The notes: a model not told the origin generated them from the sequence alone. DNA of 64,000 nucleotides from Spirosoma linguale DSM 74 (GCA_000024525.1 CP001769.1:6047001-6111000), one strand, 5' to 3'; counted from the first letter of the stretch, positions 41,024 to 51,700 are shown. Made by a program: numbers and translations.

Positions 41024-43312
41024 CTACTTCAGCGTCGTTGTTGGCAGGAGTTGTTTTTCCAGCTCGTCAATCGTCCAGGCTCCGCGCGATGATGCATATG
41101 CTTCCCGTACTTTTTTGACATCCTCCGGCTGAACCACCGCCGATTGCCGTCCTTTTATGGCGCGGGTCGATGTGCCGACAAATTCGTAGCGGATGTAGCT
41201 AACGACCGAGGCAATCCATTCGTCGGTGTTATCTTTCATAGAGGCCATTTCGCTGGGGTACTCTTTCCCCTCAATTGGTCCTTTCAGGCCGTGCAGCAAA
41301 ATCCGAATGGCATAATCCCGGTCGTTGTTCACGTGTTTAGCTCCCCGTAAGGCCGGTGCTGCGTTGGTGGGCAAACCGTTACCATCGCCCCCGTGGCAAG
41401 GCGAACACATGCCTTTGTAGATTTCACTGCCACTCACAATCAGTTTCCGGTCTGCTGCCGCAAAAGCGCCCAGTTTCATGCCGTATACCTTGGCATCTTC
41501 GTTTCGGTCGATGCTGTTTTTGGCGCGGGCCAGCATTTCATTACCCGAATTCCGAGCCAGAATATCCTGAACAATCTGGCGGGCCCGTTCATTTTTATTG
41601 GCTCCCAGCGACAGAATCAATTGCGTTTTTACGTCGTAATTCGGATCGTTTGCCAGACTGCCTACGCGGGCAATCATATCGCCGTCATTCTGTTTGAGAT
41701 AGCGTTCGCTGATCCAGACAGCCGCCCGTCGCATTTGGGCATCGGAATCTTTGAGAGCCGTATAGAGCATGTCTTTATCAATGGCGTCCAGCCCTTCCAG
41801 CGTCCATAAAGCGTGCAGGCGTCCCAGAGCCGAAGCCCCGTTCTGACCACCAGCCATCTGTTTCAGCACTGGTACCACCGACTTATCGCCGAGTAGTACG
41901 ATTTGTTTCTGGGCATTGTCCCGCCACCAGCCGTTGGGGTGATCCAGGTGCTTTACCAGATCAGTTGCCGGAACGTCGAGCATATGGGGTTTAGGGCCGG
42001 GTTTATAACCGTCGTGTACCAAGCGCCAGATGCGGCCCCGCTGGTTGACTTTGGCGAGGTCATACTGGTCGATTTTATTCCGAAGGAACGTCCCTTTTTT
42101 CGTCCAGTTGGACTCCTGTATGATCCCCCGGTTCATATCGATGATATACAGCAAACCATCCGGGCCGGTGTAGGTATTGACAGGCCGGAAAAAGAAGTCG
42201 GTGCTGGCGATGAATTCCTTGTGTTTATAGACATTCTCCAGGTAGGTCTTCCCGTCCCGGTTCACGACCTTAGCCCGGCGGATAATCCGCGCGACGGGTT
42301 CGTTGATTAAGTAATCGCCTACCAGATCGGCCGGAAGGCGGTCGCCCCGGAAAATAGACTGGCCATTTCCCGATGTAAAGTGATTCAGCGTACTGTCGGG
42401 ACGTAAGCGGGGCGGACCACCCTGCACTTCAGGATTGGAAATCCGCGACCAGACGGGGCTAAACGTTTCTTCGTTATAGGCATCGGCAAACTCCAGCGCT
42501 CCGTATTTCGGGTTGATCTGAAAGCCCGAACCGGCGTTTTCGCCCCCGCCCCGGCTGTAAAATAACCGACCGTAGTTATCGTGTGTCAATCCCCACTGAC
42601 CATTGGAGCCGCTATGCAGAGAATCGGGTTTGAGCATCCCGCCCACATACCGGAAACGAATGGGATCAACGGTCTGGTAGATGTAGTTGTCGAGGTTCCA
42701 GACCAGTCCGCTGCGCTGGTGTTCGAGGTTACCGGGTGCCACTTTCCCAACGGTATACACGGCCCGTTTTTCATCGGCAACACCATCGCCGTTGGTGTCT
42801 TTATAGCTGGAAATATCGTAGGTATCGGTTTCGTTGACAAGCAGCTCGTGGTTGACGCACAGGATCATGCGCGGCAGCATCAGGTCTTTGATGAACACCG
42901 AGCTTTTATCCATTTTGCCGTCGTTGTTGGTGTCTTCCAGCAACATCACCCGGCTTTTTTTATCCTTCGTCCCGGTGCCGTCGGCGTCCTGCGTATAAGT
43001 TTCCATCTGGGCCACATACATCCGGGCATTACCGTCCCAGGCAATGGCAACGGGTTCGGTAATCATCGGCTCGCTGGCCACCAGTTCCATATGATAACCG
43101 GGGGGCAACACAAACGCCTGCTGGCTTTGCTCGGGCGTTAAGGGCGTAATGGCAAACGGAGCCAGCGGCAGTGTGGTATCTTTATCGACGGCAGGGGCAG
43201 CCGCCACCGAAGCGGAGCTACCGGCTGGCGTGTTCGTTGCCATCTGCACTTTACACGCATAGATGAACGCGGATAAAGCCATTGTGCCAATCATTAATCG
43301 GTTACGCTTCAT
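41024..43312 (-). CDS. PVC-type membrane-bound dehydrogenase fused to HEAT repeats and cytochrome c
   Basis: 762 residues from ATG 43312; the longer reading runs into the neighbour and is rejected. A lipoprotein signal (MIGTMALSAFIYAC) is followed by a sorbosone/glucose-dehydrogenase-like beta propeller (about 60-430: LPPGYHMELVASEPMITEPVAIAWDGNARMYV), HEAT-like helical repeats (about 480-620) and a C-terminal cytochrome c with CSPCH at 636-640. Such proteins oxidise sugars or alcohols and pass electrons to haem. The substrate is unknown. Confidence 0.88.
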   Translation of the reverse strand: MKRNRLMIGTMALSAFIYACKVQMATNTPAGSSASVAAAPAVDKDTTLPLAPFAITPLTPEQSQQAFVLPPGYHMELVASEPMITEPVAIAWDGNARMYVAQMETYTQDADGTGTKDKKSRVMLLEDTNNDGKMDKSSVFIKDLMLPRMILCVNHELLVNETDTYDISSYKDTNGDGVADEKRAVYTVGKVAPGNLEHQRSGLVWNLDNYIYQTVDPIRFRYVGGMLKPDSLHSGSNGQWGLTHDNYGRLFYSRGGGENAGSGFQINPKYGALEFADAYNEETFSPVWSRISNPEVQGGPPRLRPDSTLNHFTSGNGQSIFRGDRLPADLVGDYLINEPVARIIRRAKVVNRDGKTYLENVYKHKEFIASTDFFFRPVNTYTGPDGLLYIIDMNRGIIQESNWTKKGTFLRNKIDQYDLAKVNQRGRIWRLVHDGYKPGPKPHMLDVPATDLVKHLDHPNGWWRDNAQKQIVLLGDKSVVPVLKQMAGGQNGASALGRLHALWTLEGLDAIDKDMLYTALKDSDAQMRRAAVWISERYLKQNDGDMIARVGSLANDPNYDVKTQLILSLGANKNERARQIVQDILARNSGNEMLARAKNSIDRNEDAKVYGMKLGAFAAADRKLIVSGSEIYKGMCSPCHGGDGNGLPTNAAPALRGAKHVNNDRDYAIRILLHGLKGPIEGKEYPSEMASMKDNTDEWIASVVSYIRYEFVGTSTRAIKGRQSAVVQPEDVKKVREAYASSRGAWTIDELEKQLLPTTTLK

Positions 43313-43329
43313 GCTAACAAGTAGTTGGT

Positions 43330-44151
43330 CTAGGGTTTCGCAAATCGGAAAAACGAATAACTGCAAACGCTGCTCAGTGCCGTCAGTAAATGCCAGATGG
43401 AATGGCCCTGTATTAGTGAATGCGGGTCGCAGCCAATTTTCTGCACATCCAGCGTGCGAAAACGAACGGCAACCACCATAAGCACCAGGCTGGCAATGCC
43501 TAACAGAATCGAGCGTTTTCTCCTGAACTGTAAATAGTTTACCGCTATACAAACCAGCAGCGCCAGAATTAACGAAGGCAACAGAATGGAGCTGGAAATC
43601 AATAGAGCAATTTTCAAAAACAGGAGGATTACAATGACTAAAGCAGTGATCCAGACGTTTTTAACGAGTTGCGTCAATCTAATTTTATACAACACATGAT
43701 ACAACGCAATACTAACCAGAACGAGCGTAATCCCGTAGGTGCCGTTCATGTCGACGCGCTGCCCTATCCATGTCAGCGATGCGTGGAAAAAAGCACTGCC
43801 AAAACTTAAATACACAAAGCAGATACCCATTAGGGCCGAGAGCGCGGGAAATGATTCCAGCCGGTTCTGAATTTTCAGGCCCTGGTTTTTGTGATCATCG
43901 ATACCGATTTGCAGAATCAGGACACCAAAGAAGAAATACGCCAGATTGGAATACGTATTCATGGGCTGGTGGAAAAACCGCGCTACGTTATTGAATTCGC
44001 AGTACTCAACCACCAGCGCCGATTTGCTCACCACCATTCCCGCCCAGACTGTACCGTTGAAAAACGAATCGAGTCCCCACCAGATAACGAGCATACCCAG
44101 CGTCAGGAGAAACGATCGAATAAGGAGTTTGTAGAGCGTTGGGGATGGCAT
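43330..44151 (-). CDS. Ceramidase-like seven-membrane-segment protein
   Basis: 273 residues from ATG 44151 with about seven membrane segments. Motifs of the alkaline ceramidase family: VVEYCEFNNVARFFHQPMNTYSNLAYFF (about 45-72; Glu-Tyr-Cys-Glu then NTYSNL), SAFFHASLTWIGQRVDMNGTY (about 118-138) and the C-terminal CDPHSLIQGHSIWHLLTAL (His-rich). Family enzymes cleave the amide of ceramides. It sits between two haem-binding dehydrogenases, 17 and 59 bases away, suggesting cotranscription. The longer reading from 44205 overlaps the upstream gene's end and is rejected. Confidence 0.8.
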   Translation of the reverse strand: MPSPTLYKLLIRSFLLTLGMLVIWWGLDSFFNGTVWAGMVVSKSALVVEYCEFNNVARFFHQPMNTYSNLAYFFFGVLILQIGIDDHKNQGLKIQNRLESFPALSALMGICFVYLSFGSAFFHASLTWIGQRVDMNGTYGITLVLVSIALYHVLYKIRLTQLVKNVWITALVIVILLFLKIALLISSSILLPSLILALLVCIAVNYLQFRRKRSILLGIASLVLMVVAVRFRTLDVQKIGCDPHSLIQGHSIWHLLTALSSVCSYSFFRFAKP

Positions 44152-44210
44152 AAATAAGAGATAACAAGCCGTTTGAGGGTATGTTACACGAAGCCATCGA
44201 CCCACGCTAC

Positions 44211-46460
44211 TTACTTGTCAAAATCATCTTCGAGCAATTGTTTCTCGGTCAGGACGCCACTCCCGGCGGGCTTTTTGTCTCGCATTTTCTTGACGTCGGC
44301 CGCCGAAATCCGTTTTCCTTCTTTCGCAAGGGCATTTTGGGTATACTGAATAATGTCGACAATGTCCTGATCGCTGATGTCTTTGTTGTTGAGCAGGGCG
44401 GGCATTTCGTTGTTCAGATGGTAGAGTTTACCGTTCACATGAATTGGCCCGCTGACGCCGTGGAGAATGATTGCCGCCAATCGTTTCATAGACCCGTCGA
44501 TGTATTCGGAGCCTTTGAGGGGCGGTGCCAAGTCCTGAATACCTTTGCCGTCAGGACCATGACAGGTAGCACAAATAGCCCTGAACAGTTTTAAGCCTTT
44601 TGTTCGCGTATCGACCTCGTTCGTCTGAACCACGTAAATCGAGTTCATATCATTTTTCTGCCGCCTGGCTATCGTTGCCGTTATGTTCTTCTTCAACAAA
44701 TCGCTGGGGTCCATTGAGGCCAGATACTGTTCTTCCTGCCCATCAAGTGTACTGGTAATGGCCTCCTGGAAAATGGGTTTACTGACGTATTTCTTATCAA
44801 TTTCGGCGAGAACGGGCAAAAACGTACCCTCCGAAAGCTTACTCCACGCCCTCAATGACATAGCCAGATAGAGGTCTACTGTTTCATCGTTTCGGGCCAG
44901 CAGCTGCGTGCTCATTGCTTTCATCTTTCCTACCTGCTGTGGCGCAGCAAACCGCTCTAAAAGACCTAATGCATGAGCAACGGTTTCGGGCTGTTTCGAT
45001 TGGTTAATGATGTCGCTCAGCGTAGCAAACGAAAGTGCGTTAAGGCCTTCCAGTACGTAGAGGGCGTGAATAGCCGTTGAAAACGAGTTGTCGGCTTTGG
45101 CCAAACGGGTTAATGGCCCCACCACCGAGAGGTCTTTTTTCTGAATCAGTAACTGTTGAGCGCGGTCTCTCAACCAGCCATTCGGGCTACTCAGCGAAGC
45201 AACCAATTGGTTGGCTGTTGCCTTCGATAAATCCGGTACCGGATTGAGCTTCGCTGTGGTGCTGGTGATTTTCAGTATCCGCCCGGCATTTTGCAGGGTG
45301 TCCAATTTTTTACCGGCAAGCTGCTCGGTCAGGTATTGTGAGATATACGCCTTATGCTGAATGATACCCCGGTGCATATCAACCACATACATGGCGCCAT
45401 CGGGGCCGTTGAACAGGTTCACGGGACGGAAACCTTCGTCGGTAGAGGCAATAAATTCTTTGCCTTCCGTTGCCTGACTGGCGGTTATTTTTGTGTTATC
45501 GAAATGCAGAATATTACGTTTGATCAGGTTGGCTTCGGGCACGCAGACAAACACATTTTGATTGTAAGCCTCCGGGAAAGCTCCTCCCCGATACACCAGT
45601 GGCCCGCAGGCCGCCGTCACCTCTTTCAAAAACCCTTTTTCGTCGAGAACACCCGGCTGGTAACCTCGGTTGACCGATGTCTGGTGGATGGGATATACCC
45701 GATTGCTGGCCAGTCGCTGGTGTTCTGCGATGGTCGGTTTGAAAAATTTGTTACGGATTACTTTATTGGGTAGCACATAGTCGCCCTGCAAATTAGTGGA
45801 GTTGTTGTTGTAATAGAGCCGACCGAAATTGTCTCTCGTAATCCCCCACTGCCCCCGGTCGGTTGTTGGCTCTTTCACCCATTTGCCATTTTTCAACTGA
45901 TACCGGAAGTTGTAATTGGCGTTGTAAATCCAGTTGTCGATGTTCATCATCAGGCCATTGGACGAATGCTCCACGTTGCCACCTTCGGCATAGAGCGGAT
46001 CGACCAGCGTTTTTTTGCCGGGCTTGTCGTTTTTTATCTCGACAAACCAAAGTTTGGGGCCATCCACGTACAACAAGCCACCATACACATGCGCCAGCGC
46101 TCTGGGCAGCACGAGTTTATCCAGAAATACCTTCGCGTGATCGGCCACCCCATTTTTGTCGCGGTCTTCCAGGATAGAAATCCGGCCGGTAGGCTCCTCT
46201 TCTCCTATCCCTTCGAGATTGGGCATGTAACCGATCATTTCAACCACCCACATGCGGCCCTTATCGTCAAAATCCAGGCTAACGGGGGCTTTCAACAACG
46301 ATTCGGAGGCAATCAGCTTTAGCTTGAAACCGTCCTCTACGATGTAGTTTTCAGGCGAGATTTTCGGCTCCTCAAACGAACCGACATTGAACCCTACCAT
46401 AACGGTAGTAAGCGCCAATAATGAAGTAAATGCTAGTGTATAAGATCGTTTGACAGTCAT
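44211..46460 (-). CDS. PVC-type membrane-bound dehydrogenase fused to HEAT repeats and cytochrome c, second copy
   Basis: 749 residues from ATG 46460, with an N-terminal hydrophobic segment (about 4-25). The propeller part (about 35-400: ISPENYIVEDGFKLKLIASESLLKAPVSLDFDDKGRMWVVE), helical HEAT repeats (about 440-600) and C-terminal cytochrome c with CATCH at 630-634 follow the same order as the copy at 41024. The first codons follow a decayed alpha-galactosidase fragment that ends 8 bases upstream. It is probably the first intact gene of the 46.5-41 kb transcript. Confidence 0.88.
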   Translation of the reverse strand: MTVKRSYTLAFTSLLALTTVMVGFNVGSFEEPKISPENYIVEDGFKLKLIASESLLKAPVSLDFDDKGRMWVVEMIGYMPNLEGIGEEEPTGRISILEDRDKNGVADHAKVFLDKLVLPRALAHVYGGLLYVDGPKLWFVEIKNDKPGKKTLVDPLYAEGGNVEHSSNGLMMNIDNWIYNANYNFRYQLKNGKWVKEPTTDRGQWGITRDNFGRLYYNNNSTNLQGDYVLPNKVIRNKFFKPTIAEHQRLASNRVYPIHQTSVNRGYQPGVLDEKGFLKEVTAACGPLVYRGGAFPEAYNQNVFVCVPEANLIKRNILHFDNTKITASQATEGKEFIASTDEGFRPVNLFNGPDGAMYVVDMHRGIIQHKAYISQYLTEQLAGKKLDTLQNAGRILKITSTTAKLNPVPDLSKATANQLVASLSSPNGWLRDRAQQLLIQKKDLSVVGPLTRLAKADNSFSTAIHALYVLEGLNALSFATLSDIINQSKQPETVAHALGLLERFAAPQQVGKMKAMSTQLLARNDETVDLYLAMSLRAWSKLSEGTFLPVLAEIDKKYVSKPIFQEAITSTLDGQEEQYLASMDPSDLLKKNITATIARRQKNDMNSIYVVQTNEVDTRTKGLKLFRAICATCHGPDGKGIQDLAPPLKGSEYIDGSMKRLAAIILHGVSGPIHVNGKLYHLNNEMPALLNNKDISDQDIVDIIQYTQNALAKEGKRISAADVKKMRDKKPAGSGVLTEKQLLEDDFDK

Positions 46461-46468
46461 GTTACAGG

Positions 46469-46700
46469 TTAACTCTTTTTTGCCAGGAAAAGCCGCAGCA
46501 GTACAACGCCGTGATGAGGGATTTTGGTTTTGAATAAGTCCGTAAAGATGCCCAAATCTTGTTGACGCCACACATCGCGCAGCCGATATTTACCATTCAA
46601 TTTTGGGAATTAATTCTTAGGTCGGTGCCTTTACGCGGGGCCGTTGTTCTCCGGGACAACCTGATTTGTATCGCCGTTGAGCCCCTGCGAGCCCAGGAAA
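46469..46700 (-). pseudogene. Remnant of a GH27-type alpha-galactosidase C-terminus
   Basis: On the - strand the frame ending at TAA 46469-46471 reads FPKLNGKYRLRDVWRQQD then LGIFTDLF and KIPHHGVVLLRL, the conserved C-terminal end of GH27 alpha-galactosidases (..GKYRVRDLW..GVVLLRL). About position 46611 the frame is interrupted (stop in this frame, continuation APRKGTDLRI in another), and upstream of about 46700 the similarity fades. No start or catalytic domain remains. It lies 8 bases before the PVC-dehydrogenase gene, so it is a decayed former operon member. No gene is seen in 46701-46847. Confidence 0.75.
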
Positions 46701-46847
46701 ACGCAGATGATTTGCGGAGTAGTCCTGGTGAACAACCAATCCATAAGCTCTTGATTGTTCATTAACCCGTTCACCGCGGTATACCTCGTTGGTTACAGGT
46801 AGTTAGGCCGCTGTTCTAGTGAATCCCTTTGGACCAATGGCAAATGA

Positions 46848-48449
46848 CTATTCCGACTTCCCGGCCGGTCGTTCGCGAACGCCCACCCGTTGTGCCCATG
46901 TATCGAACTCGGTTCGCATACTGGCCACGCGTTGGGGTTGGTTTCTGGCTAAATCGTTGGTTTCGCAGGGGTCAGTTTTGATGTTGTACAGTTCCCAATC
47001 GGCGTCTTCGGTATCTTTTACCAGTTTCCAGTCAGCTTTTCGGATGGCTTTGTTGCCTTCGTGTTCCCAGCAATAGGTGCGTGGTTCGGTCTTTTTAGGT
47101 GTCCATAGATACGACAAGCTTTTGCCGGGCAAATCGTTGGCCGACAAGCCCGCTAATTCAAGACTTGTAGGCAGCAGGTCCATGACGTGGCCAATGCCAT
47201 CCACATAGCCAGCGGCTGGCCGAATGTTGCGGGGCCATTGCATAATGCAGGGTGTAATCATGCCGCCCTCGTGCAGAAACCGCTTGTACTTCCGAAACGG
47301 CGTAACCGACACGTTGGCCCAAGGCGTATCGTAGGTGACGTAAGAACCGCGTTCACCGATCTTTTTGGTGGGGTCGTTCAGCTTCCGGCTTTCCATATTT
47401 TCGTTCGAACTCCCGTTGTCCGACATGAACACGATGAGCGTATTGTCGTACTGGCCGTTGGCTTTCAGGGTTTTAATAAGCCGACCAATATTCTGGTCCA
47501 TCCGGTCGATCATGGCAGCATACACGGCCATTTTCCGAATCCACTGCGCTTTATCGGTGGCCGAATTCCAGGCGGGTACGTTAGCAGGGCGGGGCGTCAG
47601 TTGGTAACGCTTGTCGATCAGCCCAAGCTGTTGCATTTTCTGGTAGCGTTTAGTACGGGTCACATCCCACCCCTGCGCATACAGTTTCTCGTATTTGGCA
47701 ATGTCCGACTCATACGCGTGCAGTGGAAAGTGGGGCGCAGTGTAGGCCAGGTACATAAAAAACGGTTTGTCGGCCTGTTCCTGCTTCTGTTGGTTGAGGT
47801 ACTGAACGGCGTAATCGGTGAAGGCGTCGGTCATGTAAAAACCGTCGGCGGGCGGGGTAAACTCCTTATCGTCGAGGACAATGAACCGCTTGCCTTTCTC
47901 GGCAGGAATGATTTCGTAATAGCTCGATGCGCCGGAGATCAGGCCGAAGTAGTGCTCGAAACCCCGCTTCAGGGGCCAATGCTCGGGGCGCTCGCCCACG
48001 TGCCACTTGCCGAGCATGTAGGTGCTATAGCCCGTTTCTTTCAGTCGCTCGGCAATAGTCGGGTAACGCGCATCCAGAAATCCCTGATAACTCCCCGGCT
48101 GAATGGCTGCGTTGGGCATGGTCACCATCAGGCCCATGCCAACGGTGTGCGGATACTGCCCCGTGAGCAAAGAGGCTCGGGTTGGGCAGCAGCGGGCGTT
48201 GTTATAAAAACTCCGCAGCTTGATACCGCCAGCCGCCAGTTTATCAAGATTCGGCGTGTTGACCTCGCCCCCGTAGCAGCCAATGTCCGAAAAGCCCATA
48301 TCGTCGGCCAGAATGTACAGGATATTCGGGCGTTTGACCGACTGCCCAATGGCTAACTGACTGCTTATAATAGCGAGCAGAGCCAGAAAAAACAATGTTT
48401 TCAACGTGGTCTGAGGGGACGATACGAACGCTTGTTTGGGCCTTTTCAT
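46848..48449 (-). CDS. Type I sulfatase (arylsulfatase family), second copy
   Basis: 533 residues with a signal peptide (about 1-36). The metal site is LADDMGFSDIG (48-58) and the formylglycine site is NNARCCPTRASLL, with Cys87 as the modified residue of CxPxR and a second Cys at 88. Family residues GKWHVGERP (about 150-158) and FMSDNGSSNEN (about 340) are present. A CxPxR site with adjacent Cys is common in sulfatases annotated for sulfated fucans and glycosaminoglycans, but substrate class cannot be called from the sequence. Longer C-terminus than the copy at 37962. Confidence 0.92.
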   Translation of the reverse strand: MKRPKQAFVSSPQTTLKTLFFLALLAIISSQLAIGQSVKRPNILYILADDMGFSDIGCYGGEVNTPNLDKLAAGGIKLRSFYNNARCCPTRASLLTGQYPHTVGMGLMVTMPNAAIQPGSYQGFLDARYPTIAERLKETGYSTYMLGKWHVGERPEHWPLKRGFEHYFGLISGASSYYEIIPAEKGKRFIVLDDKEFTPPADGFYMTDAFTDYAVQYLNQQKQEQADKPFFMYLAYTAPHFPLHAYESDIAKYEKLYAQGWDVTRTKRYQKMQQLGLIDKRYQLTPRPANVPAWNSATDKAQWIRKMAVYAAMIDRMDQNIGRLIKTLKANGQYDNTLIVFMSDNGSSNENMESRKLNDPTKKIGERGSYVTYDTPWANVSVTPFRKYKRFLHEGGMITPCIMQWPRNIRPAAGYVDGIGHVMDLLPTSLELAGLSANDLPGKSLSYLWTPKKTEPRTYCWEHEGNKAIRKADWKLVKDTEDADWELYNIKTDPCETNDLARNQPQRVASMRTEFDTWAQRVGVRERPAGKSE

Positions 48450-48779
48450 TGTTTTGACAGTCTTGACTCTATACTATACTCACGTTGCGGATGGTCCCAT
48501 AGGGACATACTGTTTGTAGGCAATAGATTTTCAGATAGATTCTGGCCGCGTAGCGATTTAACCAACCCTTTGTTTGATCGCTACGCGACCAGAATCCACG
48601 ACTAAACCATGCTGCGATGCTACAAACATTTGATCGCTAACGCGACCTCGCCAATAGATCACCCACTGTCGTGTGGTCAGTTTCTTAAAACTGACCACAC
48701 AAGAAAGCACAAGAACGCAATCAAGCCAATAGATCACCCACTGACGTACAACGCAACGCCTACTCTCCCTGCCAACTCG
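48450..48779. repeat. Repeat-rich interval without a gene
   Basis: This interval holds four repeat types: GTCCC..GGGAC (48494-48506); an inverted pair GATTCTGGCCGCGTAGCGAT (48538-48557) and its near complement (48577-48596), with a further copy of TGATCGCTAACGCGACC near 48631; a 13-bp-stem CTTA-loop hairpin (48671-48700, copy 3); and two direct copies of GCCAATAGATCACCCACTG at 48650 and 48725. The small reading frames here are repeat-driven. It lies between the sulfatase start and the DUF6797 gene stop. Confidence 0.75.
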
Positions 48780-51700
48780 TTACCTGACGGCAGTAAAAAC
48801 CTGATTACTGGCTTTTCGTAATGCATGAATCGTGTTCTGTACGGTGCCCGTAAACGTCTGCCCTTTCGTATCGGCAACGGTGTAGGCAATCGTCATGACA
48901 TCGACGGGTTTTATGCCGGGAAGTAGGAGTTTTACGGTTCGTTTATCCCGGCTTAGTTTCACATCCGCGACGGTCAATGTTTGTATATTGTAGCGGTCCG
49001 AACCATACTTCCGGCTCCTCCGAATGTCCCAGCTTTTCACCACAAAACTGGCAGGATTCCGGGTGCTGTTTTCGGCCAGCTCGCGAGCAAATGTCAATGT
49101 AACACCATCCGTTTCGGCACTCAGCCGGGTGGGGAGCGGGAGGGATTTTCCGGTATAGCGAAGCCGATAGAAATCGCCACCTTTAATCGTTTGCGACGTT
49201 CCCCAGGCCGACATGCCACAGGCGTATAGCTGCCCATCGGCGGGGTTGAAGCGACCGCGCATGATGCCGGTTCGGAATTTAACCCCCGGCAGGTCGATCA
49301 CGCCACCCTGCTTCTGGCCATTCACGTCTTCGGGTAGCACGAGTTGAATCTTGCCATAGCCGTACGAAAAACTGAGCAGGCTGCCGTTCAGTGGCCCCCA
49401 TTTCTTACTGTCCACCCACAGCAACTCCGACGGCGACCGGTCGAACTCCATATCAATCCAAACCAGCGGCTGCTCCATAGCGGCTTTGGTGGAGTCGTTG
49501 GGCGGGTTGTAGCCCCACATATTACCGTAGAACCTCCCCTTGCCCTCAATCCAGTTGACGCGGTTCATAGGGTTCCAGTAGCCCTGCTGGTCGGTCACGA
49601 TAAAACTACCGTCGGGGTTGATGCACACGCCGTTGGCAGCTCGGAACCCGGTAGCCATGATCTGCGTGGTGGCCCCATCCTTGCTGACTTTCAGCAGGGT
49701 TCCGTGCTGGGGAATCAGGGCTTCGCGGGCATGACGACCACTTTTGGCATAATACAGATTGCCTTCTTTATCAGCCTGCAAGCCCATCGCGAATTCGTGA
49801 AAATGATCCGTCACCTGATGGTCGTGGTTGAAGCTTTCGTAAAAATCGGTTTCGCCGTCGCCGTTCAGATCACGAAGTAGCACCAGCTGGTCGCGGCAGG
49901 TAACGTATATTTTTTCGTTCAGCACTTTGATACCCAGCGGCTGAAAAAGCCCCGAAGCAATGCGCTTCCAGCCAAGACGCCCGCTGGCATCGGTCAGGCC
50001 CGTCACCCGCCACACGTCGCCATCGGTGGTGCATAAAACCGCCACATTGGGGTTCTTCATGAAGTCGATACCGCTGAGCTTCATCCGCGATTTCCACGGA
50101 TTGTCGTAGGGTGGCGACAGTTGATCCACCGCAAACAAGCCGTCGTCTTTTCCCCGCGTAATGGTCGTGTACAGCGTTTGTGGGTAATGCGCCTTCCCGC
50201 CTTTGGTGTATTTTTCGAGCGATTCGGGCGTTGGTGAACGGGCCGCCAGAGCGGTCAGGCTTTTGCTACCGGGCCGGGCCATCAACAGTTTGATGGTGGT
50301 TTTTGCCGAGGCCGTAATCTGCAAAACAACGTATCCGTTTTCCTCCGTCAGCGATGCTCCTTTCCCAACGACCGCGACGTTGGTGCCGACCCGCGCCACT
50401 CTGGTTTTCAGCAGTTGCTGACCCGGATTAATGGTCAGGGTTCGTGTAAAAACCGGTTGGCCCTCAACCGTTTCCATCCCCAATTTTTCCAGAATAGCCG
50501 CCTGGCCGACGGTGTAGGCAATAATTACCGTGTTTCCATGATGATACAGCCCTTTGTAGTTGGCCCACGTTTTGGGCAACGGCCCAAACTGACGACCGTC
50601 CCGCGCCGTAAATCGGGGGTCGTTGAACGAGCCGGTAACGGGGTTTGCCCAGCCGGGGCCAACGGGCGTTTCGAAATGTAGCTGGCCAATGGTTCGGGGG
50701 TAGGTTTCGTGGTTGTCGTTGAGCAGAATTCCCTCCCAGTCAATAAATCCCCTGCCCGTCCAGCCACCGGCTACGCGCATGACGTCGTGGTCAAACATCA
50801 TCCAGGCCTTCCCGGCCGACACACCTCCAGCCCCGGTATCGACCCGAACGGCAATGCCTTTATAGGCAAAATTATTTTTCCGATAATCTTCGTCAGCATA
50901 TGGAGGGCGTCCCGGCGAATGGAACCGTTTCGGGCCTGTAGCCGAATCGGCCAGTTCGTACGTATTGATAAAGAAACTCCCATAGTCCATGTCCGACCAG
51001 GGATGATAGGGTTTTACCGCCGGGCCTCTTGACGTTCCCTTCGGCAGACTGGCGAGGTAACCGGGCGTTACGCGGAGGTATTGGCTGGAGTTACTTTCCT
51101 TGACGAAATTCTCCCGGATATACGAAATTACGTCATACTTCTCCTGCGGGCTGAGCGTCATCTGGGGCGGCATAGACCCGTACCCTTTGGTGATGGTCTG
51201 GTACATTGAAAACGGGTCGTAACCGGCCTTGAACGGCTGCTTCCAGAACTTGTGCGACATCGGAATCGACCCTTCCGACTCCGGATTGCCGTGGCAATTG
51301 ATACAAACCGCATTGTAAATCCGCTCGCCCCGTGTATAACCCTCCCGGTCGAACCGTTCAATCAGACCCGCATGGTCAATATCCTGCTCAAACCCATTCA
51401 GTTCCTTATCCGCCAGAATGTAAGAGACCCGAGGAGGCACATACGCCTGTGCGGGTTCGGTGATTCGATTAGCCAGCAACGTAAACCGTTTGGCACCCGA
51501 CACAACACTGCCCGTCAGCGTATTTCCCGTTGCCTCAGCCACCAACTGGTATACTTCTTTCCTCAGCGTAAAATCCCCGGACAGTTTGTTTCCATCAACC
51601 ATTACATGGTGGACGGGTATTTCTCCCCGTTCAAAGGAGAAGAACACGCCGGTATACGACGCATTCACCCGGCTTACCTTCAGGGTTCCGACCAGTTTCC

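Noticed and set aside
47187..48356. A 389-codon open frame on the + strand
   Set aside because: It lies entirely antisense to the sulfatase at 46848-48449, whose formylglycine and metal motifs are intact. The long frame follows from codon bias on the other strand.
48609..48821. A small 70-codon + strand frame
   Set aside because: It runs through repeats (GCCAATAGATCACCCACTG and the CTTA-loop hairpin) and into the 3' end of the DUF6797 gene; its repeated IDHPL residues are a product of the DNA repeat.
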